Source of the DNA: Rhodospirillaceae bacterium
Lineage (GTDB): Bacteria > Pseudomonadota > Alphaproteobacteria > Bin65
DNA length: 64,000 bases
Assembly: GCA_009840595.1 (NCBI GenBank)
Contig: VXNK01000165.1
Span: forward strand, 45,011-109,010
Direction: 5' to 3'
Position numbers and translations under genes: made by a program. Positions 1 to 6,988 of the stretch are shown in pieces (within the stretch, counting starts at the first letter, position 1; every line of letters begins with the position of its first letter). A model generated the notes under the pieces. It saw nothing but the letters and a program-made list of their open reading frames with translations, was not told the DNA's origin and made no database searches.

Positions 1-120
1 TATTTATACTACCCCTCTCTTTTTGTCTTTTGTTGTTGTTTTTTTTTTTTTTTTTTTTTTGGCCCCCCCCCGGGGGCGCGGCGCCGGGGGGGGGGCCCCC
101 CCCCCCCCCCCCGCCGCCTT
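1..120. other. Low-complexity contig end, probably artefactual
   Basis: The sequence opens with a long T run (about positions 39-60) followed by alternating C and G homopolymer blocks to about position 112. Reading through it gives poly-Phe, Gly and Pro peptides unlike any protein family. Normal coding sequence begins abruptly after position 120. This looks like a sequencing or assembly artefact at a contig end, so it should not be used to judge the upstream extent of the first gene. Confidence 0.8.
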
Positions 121-134
121 TCGCCGCCGCTCGT

Positions 135-1019
135 ATGATACGATCCCCTTCAAGCCTGAATCAGGTTTACGGCTGGTTGTTGCTGACGCCGGCCGCAATT
201 TTGTTGATCGCCTTTACCTATTACCCCGCGGTTGCAACGCTCGGTCAGAGTTTTTTCTCCGCCGGCACGGCGTTGAAACCTTCCGTCTTCGTCGGCGTCG
301 AAAACTACAGCTTCATGCTCGACGACGAGGTCTTCTGGCAGGTCTTGAAAAACAACCTCTGGTATGCCGTCGGCACCATTCCCGCGAGCATCGCCATCGC
401 CCTGCTGATGGCGGTCTGGGTGAACGGAAAACTGCCCCTGCGCGGCTTCATTCGCATGAGTTACTTCACGCCGACCGTTTTGCCGATGATCGCGGTCGCC
501 AATATCTGGCTGTTTTTCTACACGCCGCAGATCGGGCTGATCGACCAGGTGGCCGGCGTCCTCGGATTGACGACCTACAACTGGCTCGGCGACCCGGATA
601 CGGTGCTGACCTGCATCATCGTCATGACGATCTGGAAGGAAGCCGGCTTTTTCATGATCTTCTATCTGGCGGCGTTGCAATCGCTGCCGCCGGAACTCGA
701 GGAAGCGGCGAAACTGGAGGGCGCCGGCCGCTGGTATTACTTCCGGCGGGTCGTTTTCCCCTTGCTGATGCCCACGACGTTGTTCGTATTGATCAACGCG
801 ATCATCAATTCCTTCAAGCTGGTCGATCAGCTTTTTATCCTGACCAAGGGAGGGCCCGACAACGCCAGCTCCCTGTTGCTGTATTACATCTACGAGGTCG
901 CGTTCAGCTTTTTCGATCAGGCCTACGCCTCGACCCTGACCGTCGTGCTTCTGGTCAGCCTCGCGGTTATCGCGATCGGCCAGTTCGTGTTCCTGGACAA
1001 GCGGATCCATTATCGATGA
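135..1019 (+). CDS. ABC transporter permease, sugar/glycerol-3-phosphate type (UgpA/MalF family)
   Basis: Inner-membrane permease of about 294 residues, one of two that would form the channel of a CUT1-type importer. It has several hydrophobic helices and, near residue 180, the cytoplasmic EAA-type loop (LEEAAKLEGAG) that contacts the ATPase. The ATG at 135 is the first plausible start after the artefactual low-complexity end; the true start could lie upstream, in corrupted sequence. Its stop overlaps the next permease start (ATGA). The binding protein and ATPase genes are not visible and probably lay upstream. Coupling to glpD suggests glycerol phosphate or glycerophosphodiester as substrate, but this is inferred from context. 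Confidence 0.85.
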   Translation: MIRSPSSLNQVYGWLLLTPAAILLIAFTYYPAVATLGQSFFSAGTALKPSVFVGVENYSFMLDDEVFWQVLKNNLWYAVGTIPASIAIALLMAVWVNGKLPLRGFIRMSYFTPTVLPMIAVANIWLFFYTPQIGLIDQVAGVLGLTTYNWLGDPDTVLTCIIVMTIWKEAGFFMIFYLAALQSLPPELEEAAKLEGAGRWYYFRRVVFPLLMPTTLFVLINAIINSFKLVDQLFILTKGGPDNASSLLLYYIYEVAFSFFDQAYASTLTVVLLVSLAVIAIGQFVFLDKRIHYR

Positions 1020-1837
1020 CGCGGCGCGCCGTCAGCATCCGGGACGGGGTGGAAGCCGGCGCAGCGTGGCTGCTCGCCGCCATCTGGCTGCTGCCGCTCC
1101 TCTATGCCTTCTGGAGCGCCTTCCACCCGTCCGAATATGCGGTCCGGTTCGAACTTCTGGCGCCGCTCACGCTGGACAATTTCCGCGAAGCCTGGTCGCA
1201 GGCGCCCTTCGCGCGTTACTACCTGAACACATTTCTTCTGGTGACGTCGATCCTGGCGGCCCAGTTCGTTCTCTGCACCCTGGCCGCCTACGCTTTCGCG
1301 CGGTTCGAATTCCGCGGCCAGAACATCGCGTTCGCCCTTGTCCTGGTCCAGTTGATGATCATGCCGGAGGTGCTGATCGTCGAAAACTACAGGACCATGA
1401 GCCAGCTGGATCTGGTCGATACCATCACCGGCATCGGCCTTCCCTACATGGCAAGCGCGTTCGGTATTTTCCTGCTGCGGCAGACCTTCAAGACCGTCCC
1501 GAAGGAGCTGGAGGAGGCCGCCCGGGTCGAAGGCTGCAATGCGCTGCAGATCCTCTGGAAAGTCTATGTGCCGCTGGCCCGCCCGACCTACATCGCCTAC
1601 GGCCTGGTTTCGGTCAGCTACCACTGGAACAACTTCCTGTGGCCGCTGGTCATCACCAACTCCGTGACGACCCGGCCGCTGACCGTTGGACTGGCCATAT
1701 TCGGCGCGCCGGAATCGGGCGTCGAATGGCCGATCATCACCGCCGGGACGCTGCTCGCGGTCGCGCCCTTGCTGATCGCCTTCCTGCTGTTCCAACGCCA
1801 GTTCGTGCAATCGTTCATGCACGCCGGAATCAAATGA
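1016..1837 (+). CDS. ABC transporter permease, sugar/glycerol-3-phosphate type (UgpE/MalG family)
   Basis: Second permease of the same importer, 273 residues. It begins with a helix near residues 15-35, then the periplasmic segment WSAFHPSEYAV typical of MalG/UgpE proteins. The EAA loop (LEEAARVEGCNALQILWKVY) is in the C-terminal half. The ATG overlaps the upstream stop by four bases, and its own stop overlaps the next gene's ATG, so translation is probably coupled. The two permeases presumably act as a heterodimer. Substrate identity is inferred only from the downstream glpD. Confidence 0.87.
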   Translation: MTRRAVSIRDGVEAGAAWLLAAIWLLPLLYAFWSAFHPSEYAVRFELLAPLTLDNFREAWSQAPFARYYLNTFLLVTSILAAQFVLCTLAAYAFARFEFRGQNIAFALVLVQLMIMPEVLIVENYRTMSQLDLVDTITGIGLPYMASAFGIFLLRQTFKTVPKELEEAARVEGCNALQILWKVYVPLARPTYIAYGLVSVSYHWNNFLWPLVITNSVTTRPLTVGLAIFGAPESGVEWPIITAGTLLAVAPLLIAFLLFQRQFVQSFMHAGIK

Positions 1838-2682
1838 CGACCGTCGTCAGCTGGAACATACAGGCCGGCCTCGGCGTCGATGGGCGGGTCGATCTGGACC
1901 GCATCGCCGGTGTAATCGCCGCCCTGGCCGATGCCGATGTGATTTGCCTGCAAGAGGTCGAATGCCCGGGCGGCCTGGCCCCCGGGGTCGATCAGTTCGC
2001 CGCGATTGCAGACCTTTTCCCGCGCCACGCCGCCATCGAAGGGCCTTGTGTCCAGCGCGCGGCCGGGCGTGAGGAATACCGTTTCGGCAACATGGTGCTG
2101 TCCAGGCTGCCCGTCTTGAGTGTGTTCCGGCACCATCTGCCCTGGCCGGCGGCGCCCGGCGTGAAGCATATGCCGCGTCAGGCGACCGAGGTCACCGTCG
2201 AAACCGTCGCCGGCGCCTTGCGGGTCGTCACCACGCATCTGGAGTATCACTCTGTCGCGCACCGCCGGGCCCAGGTCGCGCGTCTTCGCGAACTGCATGC
2301 GGAGGCTGCGGCGCAGGAGCAATACCCGGCCGAAGCGCATGCAGACGGCCCCTATGCCGGCCCGGTACGGCCCTCTACGAGCGTAATCTGCGGCGACTTC
2401 AACATGGGTGTCGAATCGGATGAGTACGCCGCGATGCTGGAGCCCTTCGACGATGGCACGCCCGGGCTGGTCGATGCCTGGTCCGGGCTGTATCCGGGCC
2501 GCCGGCACGACCCCACCTGCGGCGTGTTCGACCGCGTACAGTGGCCGGTGGGGCCGCATTGCCGGGATTTCTTTTTCGTAACCGAGAATTTGCTGTCGCG
2601 TCTCGTATCCCTGTCGGTCGATCCGGACACCGACGCCTCGGATCACCAGCCGCTGGCGCTCACACTCGACGATAGCGGTTGA
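1834..2682 (+). CDS. Endonuclease/exonuclease/phosphatase (EEP) family hydrolase
   Basis: A 282-residue metal-dependent phosphoesterase of the DNase I/sphingomyelinase-like fold. All catalytic landmarks are present: Asn8 in SWNIQ, Glu41 in LQEVE, GDFNMG, DFFFVT and the terminal SDHQPL. It is translationally coupled to the permease upstream (ATGA overlap), with glpD six bases downstream. In this setting a role in cleaving phosphodiesters such as glycerophosphodiesters or phospholipid head groups is more plausible than DNA repair, but that is inference. No signal peptide is apparent, so it should act in the cytoplasm. Contrast with the degenerate EEP protein at 54836. Confidence 0.8.
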   Translation: MTTVVSWNIQAGLGVDGRVDLDRIAGVIAALADADVICLQEVECPGGLAPGVDQFAAIADLFPRHAAIEGPCVQRAAGREEYRFGNMVLSRLPVLSVFRHHLPWPAAPGVKHMPRQATEVTVETVAGALRVVTTHLEYHSVAHRRAQVARLRELHAEAAAQEQYPAEAHADGPYAGPVRPSTSVICGDFNMGVESDEYAAMLEPFDDGTPGLVDAWSGLYPGRRHDPTCGVFDRVQWPVGPHCRDFFFVTENLLSRLVSLSVDPDTDASDHQPLALTLDDSG

Positions 2683-2688
2683 GGCCGG

Positions 2689-4203
2689 GTGCTTGAGGAC
2701 GGAAAGATCCACGACCTGGCGGTCGTCGGCGGCGGCATCAACGGTGTCGGAATTGCCCGCGACGCGGCGGGCCGAGGCCTCTCGGTGCTTGTGGTCGAGG
2801 CCGGCGACCTGGCTTCGGGTACGTCGTCGGCCAGCTCGAAATTGATTCACGGCGGTTTGCGCTATCTCGAGCACATGCAGTTCCGGCTCGTGCGCGACGC
2901 CCTGAAGGAGCGCGAAGTCCTGTTGGCCTGCGCGCCGCATCTTGTGCAGCCGCTGCGGTTTGTGCTGCCGCATGTGCCCGCCATGCGGCCACGACCGCTG
3001 ATCCGTCTCGGCCTCTTCCTGTACGATCACCTTGCGCGCCGGCGCGCCATCCCGGGATCTGCCGGAATCGACCTCGGGTCGTCTCCCCTGGGAACGCCCC
3101 TGCGCCGGGAATACGGCCACGGCTTCTCCTACTGGGATTGCTGGGTCGACGATTCCCGGCTGGTCGTGGCCAATGCCCGCGCTGCTGCCGAACGCGGCGC
3201 CGATATCCGGACCCGCACGTCCTGCATCGCGGCCGACCGGCTGGAGCGCCACTGGCGCCTGCGGTTGCGCGACGAGGCGACCGGCGCCGTCCTCGAGGCC
3301 CGGGCGCGCGGCCTAGTCAACGCGGCGGGCCCCTGGGTCGGACGGGTTGCCGACTCGATCGATACCCGCAGCGCCGCCGCCGGCCCCCGGATGCGGCTGG
3401 TGAAGGGCAGCCACATCGCGGTGCCTCGAATCGCCGGCGCCGACGCCGCCTACATTCTTCAGAACGACGACCGCCGCGTCGTCTTCCTTCTGCCGTTCGA
3501 GGACCGGTTCTCGCTGATCGGTACGACGGACGTTCCGTTCGAGGGCGATGCCGGCGGGGTCGCGATCGATGCCGCCGAGACGCAGTATCTGATCGCTGTC
3601 GTCAGCCGCTTCCTGAAGCGGCCGCCCGCGGCGGCGGATGTCGTATGGTCCTTCTCCGGCGTTCGGCCGCTTTACGAGGACGACAAATCCGCGCCCGCAT
3701 CCGCAGTCACCCGGAATTACCGGCTTGAGCTGCACGGCGGCGGCGGCCGGCCGCCCCTGCTCACGGTCCTGGGAGGCAAAATCACCACATACCGCCGCCT
3801 TGCCGAGGAAGCCGTGGACCGGCTGGCGCCGCACCTCTCGATCGCCGGCCGCCCCTGGACCGCGTCGGCGCCTCTGCCGGGAGGCGACCTGCCGGCCTCC
3901 GATGTCGCCGCCTTCGTCGACGGTCTGGCGCGCCGGCACGATCGTTTCGACCGGGGATACCTGGCCCGCCTCGCCCGCCGTCACGGCCGTATAGCAGAGG
4001 ATGTCCTGGGCGATGCCCGCGGCCCGCAGGACCTGGGCCGGCATATCGGCGCCGACCTGTACGAGCGGGAGGTTCTTCACATGGCCGCCAACGAATGGGC
4101 GCGCCGGCCCGAGGACGTATTGTGGCGCCGCACCAAGACCGGCGTACATCTCTCGGCGGCGGAGCGGCACACCGCGGCCGAAGCCCTGGCGGCGATGCTG
4201 TGA
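2689..4203 (+). CDS. glpD: FAD-dependent glycerol-3-phosphate dehydrogenase
   Basis: Oxidises sn-glycerol 3-phosphate to dihydroxyacetone phosphate, passing electrons to quinone at the membrane. The 504-residue protein starts with the FAD-binding VGGGINGVGIARDAAGRG, followed by the GlpD-typical TSSASSKLIHGGLRYLE and, further on, FLLPFEDRFSLIGTTD and SGVRPLY. Length is as expected for GlpD. The start is GTG at 2689, six bases after the EEP gene. The next gene's GTG overlaps its stop. Its place in the operon with the permeases supports catabolism of imported glycerol phosphates. Confidence 0.93.
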   Translation: MLEDGKIHDLAVVGGGINGVGIARDAAGRGLSVLVVEAGDLASGTSSASSKLIHGGLRYLEHMQFRLVRDALKEREVLLACAPHLVQPLRFVLPHVPAMRPRPLIRLGLFLYDHLARRRAIPGSAGIDLGSSPLGTPLRREYGHGFSYWDCWVDDSRLVVANARAAAERGADIRTRTSCIAADRLERHWRLRLRDEATGAVLEARARGLVNAAGPWVGRVADSIDTRSAAAGPRMRLVKGSHIAVPRIAGADAAYILQNDDRRVVFLLPFEDRFSLIGTTDVPFEGDAGGVAIDAAETQYLIAVVSRFLKRPPAAADVVWSFSGVRPLYEDDKSAPASAVTRNYRLELHGGGGRPPLLTVLGGKITTYRRLAEEAVDRLAPHLSIAGRPWTASAPLPGGDLPASDVAAFVDGLARRHDRFDRGYLARLARRHGRIAEDVLGDARGPQDLGRHIGADLYEREVLHMAANEWARRPEDVLWRRTKTGVHLSAAERHTAAEALAAML

Positions 4204-5039
4204 TCGCTCCGGAACCTCTCTCGGAGTGGCCGGCTGCGGCGCGCAGCCGTATCGCCGGCGTGTTCACCGATATCGACGATACCCTGACCACCGGCGGACG
4301 GGTCCCTGCCGCTGCTTTCGACGCCATCGAGCGCCTGCAGGACGCCGGCCTGCTGATCGTGCCGGTGACCGGCCGGCCGGCCGGCTGGTGCGATCTGATC
4401 GCGCGAACCTGGCCGGTCGACGCCGTTGTGGGCGAAAACGGCGCCCTCGCCTTCCGCTACGACGGGGAGGCAAAGCGAATGATGCGCCTCTATGCCGATT
4501 CGGCACCTGTGCGCGCCGGGAAGAGGCAACGCCTCGAACGGGTGCGCGACGCGATCCTGGACCAAGTGCCGGACGCGCGCGTTTCCGCCGATCAATCCTA
4601 TCGGGAAACCGACCTCGCCATCGATATCGCCGAAGATGTGCCGCGCCTCGACGATGCCGCCGTCGAACGGATCGTTGCCATATTCGAGGACCACGGCGCG
4701 ACCGCCCGGATAAGCTCGATTCACGTCAACGGCTGGTTCGGCGACTACAGCAAGCTGAGCATGACCCGCCGCATGATGTCGGAGTTTTTCGGCGTCGACC
4801 TGGACGCCGCGAAATCGGCCTACGCGTTTATCGGGGACTCGCCGAACGACGCGCCCATGTTCGGCTATTTTCCCGCCGCGATAGGCGTCGCCAACCTGCG
4901 CGACCTTGCGCATCGGTGCCCGAGCCTGCCGAAGTGGATCACCGAAGCGCCGCAATCCCGCGGCTTCATCGAACTGGCCGAAGCGCTTCTCGCTGCCAAG
5001 GCGTGCTTCGATCCGGACGAATTCACCGAATCACCGTAG
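4200..5039 (+). CDS. HAD-superfamily phosphatase (Cof/mannosyl-3-phosphoglycerate phosphatase-like)
   Basis: A 279-residue HAD hydrolase. The nucleophile motif TDIDDTLT lies near residue 22, motif II is VTGR, and the C-terminal GDSPNDAPMF carries the metal-binding aspartates, as in HAD-IIB sugar phosphatases. The GTG start at 4200 overlaps the glpD stop (GTGA); no ATG of suitable position exists. As last gene of the glycerol-phosphate operon it may dephosphorylate a glycerol or sugar phosphate. Mannosyl-3-phosphoglycerate phosphatase is the closest named family I recognise, but I cannot fix the substrate. Confidence 0.82.
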   Translation: MIAPEPLSEWPAAARSRIAGVFTDIDDTLTTGGRVPAAAFDAIERLQDAGLLIVPVTGRPAGWCDLIARTWPVDAVVGENGALAFRYDGEAKRMMRLYADSAPVRAGKRQRLERVRDAILDQVPDARVSADQSYRETDLAIDIAEDVPRLDDAAVERIVAIFEDHGATARISSIHVNGWFGDYSKLSMTRRMMSEFFGVDLDAAKSAYAFIGDSPNDAPMFGYFPAAIGVANLRDLAHRCPSLPKWITEAPQSRGFIELAEALLAAKACFDPDEFTESP

Positions 5040-5063
5040 CCCGGCGACAAAGATGACGAACGG

Positions 5064-5082
5064 CTGGTGCAGCGGCTGTTCG
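5064..5082. repeat. 19-bp direct repeat, copy 1
   Basis: This 19-base stretch is identical to positions 5754-5772. Both copies are preceded by CCCGGCGAC within 15-35 bases, so the similarity is somewhat wider. Read on the minus strand both encode EQPLHQ followed by VAG-L, suggesting two relics of one small gene flanking the lower-GC segment between them. Confidence 0.6.
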
Positions 5083-5114
5083 AGGCGGGCGGCAGCCTGA
5101 GGCAATCTATCTGA

Positions 5115-5507
5115 CTAAAATCTTCTTCGCTCCGGCAATGGCGGGAAGTCACTTGCACGCACAATTTCAAGAGTAACTTGGTCGATGGGGATGACGCGCT
5201 CGATGGTCGCTGTAGCGTGCGGATATTGCGAATGCACCGGATGCATTTTTTTGAATTGAACGATTACTCTGATGAATCCTTCTTCTTGTTCAAGCGATAG
5301 AATTTGTTCGAAATCTGGAGCGCTACTGGAGTTGCCAGCACCTCGCTCATTGTAAAATCGCGCCAATTGCCTGTCCTGACCGCTGATATCCGGCTCAGTC
5401 GTACTGTCGGGATTCTTCCGCACCGCTACGATCACGGCGCCGCGCCCGTACCTCGCATGGTAAAGATCGTGTGCGTCGAGCAGAGAGGGGTCAATTAGTT
5501 TCCGCAT
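5115..5507 (-). CDS. Hypothetical protein, lower-GC insert
   Basis: A 130-residue protein of unknown function. I chose the ATG at 5507 because a good Shine-Dalgarno (GGAGAG, 5514-5519) sits six bases upstream, rather than an in-frame start nine codons earlier. The product is soluble and mixed in charge, with a beta-rich C-terminal half (FIRVIVQFKK, ATIERVIPIDQVTLEIV). No motif, signal peptide or membrane segment is evident. Base composition is clearly lower in GC than the neighbours, and the gene lies between two copies of a 19-bp repeat. It may have been acquired separately. Confidence 0.55.
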   Translation of the reverse strand: MRKLIDPSLLDAHDLYHARYGRGAVIVAVRKNPDSTTEPDISGQDRQLARFYNERGAGNSSSAPDFEQILSLEQEEGFIRVIVQFKKMHPVHSQYPHATATIERVIPIDQVTLEIVRASDFPPLPERRRF

Positions 5508-5591
5508 ACAATGCTCTCCAATAATTCGGATCAATCCGATCTATTGATCTTTCTCAGTAAGAACGGAACTGCTCAGACTTTCCGTCACCGT

Positions 5592-5789
5592 TTACCCCGA
5601 CGACGCCCCCGTCCTGTGGCGGAACAGGGCGCGGGCGCGGGTCAGGCCGAAGATACTGGCGAAGACGATGCCGGCGCCGACCCGGACCCGGAGGTTCGGC
5701 CATTCGGCGAACGGGATCAACCCGGCGACGGCATCGACTATATGGCGATCCGTCTGGTGCAGCGGCTGTTCGGGAACCCCGCCGGACAC
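5592..5789 (-). CDS. Possible small ORF with one hydrophobic segment, or gene remnant
   Basis: A 65-codon frame from a GTG at 5789, with a hydrophobic stretch (VGAGIVFASIFGL) near residue 40 followed by Arg-rich sequence, the layout of a small single-span membrane protein. No clear ribosome site is visible. Its N-terminal EQPLHQ...VAGL recurs in broken form at 5041-5095, so this may be a relic or the intact copy of a duplicated small gene. The rest of the 5508-5886 interval shows nothing else convincing. Confidence 0.25.
   Translation of the reverse strand: MSGGVPEQPLHQTDRHIVDAVAGLIPFAEWPNLRVRVGAGIVFASIFGLTRARALFRHRTGASSG
5754..5772. repeat. 19-bp direct repeat, copy 2
   Basis: Exact match to 5064-5082, 690 bases apart. 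The two copies bracket the lower-GC hypothetical gene. This could mark a small duplication or insertion event, although no inverted termini or transposase are visible. Confidence 0.6.
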
Positions 5790-5886
5790 GGCTGAGGCGG
5801 GCGCGATGCAGGCCGTGACACGGGCGGGAAATCCGGGCTAGGCTGCCCGCCGCGGAACAGGCCGGATGGCAGGAGGCGCGTTTTCC

Positions 5887-6972
5887 ATGAAGGTCGGCAT
5901 CCTTTTCACCTCGCACCCGGACCCGAAGTCCGAACCCTATCCGCACCGGGGAATCCACGAGCGCGTCACGCGCGAAATCCTCGAAGCGGAAGAGCTGGGC
6001 TTCGACGCCGTGTGGATCGCCGAGCACCACTTTTCCAACAAGTACGGCATCCTGCCCGACCCGTTCAGCTTCCTGTCCTACCTGGCGGCCAAGACGACGC
6101 GAATCCGGCTCGGCGCGGCGGTCATGGTCGTGCCGCTGCACCACCCTCTGCGCATCGTCGAGAACGCCGCCTTCGTCGATATCCTGAGCGGCGGGCGCTT
6201 CCAGCTCGGCATGGGCTCCGGCTACCGCCCCTACGAGTTCGAGGGGCTCGGCATCAGCTACGAGGAGCGGCGCGCCATCCAGGCCGAGGCGATTCCGCTG
6301 ATCCTCGACGGCTTCCACAAGAAGCGCGTGAACAGCGACGGCAAGTATTTCCGCTTCGCGATGGACGAGACCTACGAGGTCTTTCCCCAACCGGTCCAGC
6401 AGCCGCACCCGCCCTTCTTCATGGCCGCCGGCACGGACGGCTCGATCCGCACGGCGGCGCGCAACGGGTTCGGGCTGATGCAGTCCCTGCTGCCCTCGGC
6501 CGCCACCATCGGCGAGCATATCGCGCTCTACCGCGAGCATATGGCGGAGACGCCGGCCCCGCTCGACGCCAACCCGGCGTTCGGCGAAGTCGACGTGGTG
6601 CGCATGACCTATGTCGCCGCGACCGACGCCAGGGCGCGCGAGGAAAGCGAGGCCGGGATCACCCACCACATGAAGTCCTTCATGGGCGGCGAGGTCGGAG
6701 CCTATCTGGGCGACGTCGCCGAGAAGACGGACGAAAGCCAGTTCGCCTACGAGCGCCTGGTGAAGGACACCATCCTGCACGGCGCGCCCGATACGGTGCT
6801 GCGCAAGATCGAGGCGTTCCGCGATGTCGGCATGACCTCGCTGATGGTTCACTATCCGCCCTATTACGGCCCGGAGCGGACGCTCGACATGCTGCGCCTG
6901 TTCGCGGCGGAAGTGCTGCCGGAGCTGAAACGGATGGACACGGGCGTGCGGGCGCTCCGCGCCGCCGAATAG
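5887..6972 (+). CDS. LLM-class flavin-dependent oxidoreductase (luciferase-like)
   Basis: A 361-residue TIM-barrel protein of the bacterial luciferase-like monooxygenase family, which uses reduced flavin supplied by a reductase. Family landmarks include GFDAVWIAEHHFSNKYG near residue 45, a typical N-terminal barrel strand (MKVGILFTSHP), and LGAAVMVVPLHHPLRIVE. The ATG at 5887 is preferred over an in-frame ATG at 5866 because AGGAGG at 5871-5876 lies ten bases before it. The gene stands alone, convergent with the NCS2 permease downstream. Substrate cannot be deduced. Confidence 0.85.
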   Translation: MKVGILFTSHPDPKSEPYPHRGIHERVTREILEAEELGFDAVWIAEHHFSNKYGILPDPFSFLSYLAAKTTRIRLGAAVMVVPLHHPLRIVENAAFVDILSGGRFQLGMGSGYRPYEFEGLGISYEERRAIQAEAIPLILDGFHKKRVNSDGKYFRFAMDETYEVFPQPVQQPHPPFFMAAGTDGSIRTAARNGFGLMQSLLPSAATIGEHIALYREHMAETPAPLDANPAFGEVDVVRMTYVAATDARAREESEAGITHHMKSFMGGEVGAYLGDVAEKTDESQFAYERLVKDTILHGAPDTVLRKIEAFRDVGMTSLMVHYPPYYGPERTLDMLRLFAAEVLPELKRMDTGVRALRAAE

Positions 6973-6988
6973 GCAACCGCCGGGCCGG

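Noticed and set aside
23..134. Upstream extension of the first permease into poly-Phe/Gly/Pro
   Set aside because: It comes from homopolymer runs at the contig end and does not resemble any UgpA N-terminus.
150..1010. Long minus-strand frame opposite the first permease
   Set aside because: Its translation is rich in Gln, Asp and Arg with no family features, as expected for the antisense of a membrane-protein gene in high-GC DNA. Many similar long antisense frames across the window were dropped for the same reason.
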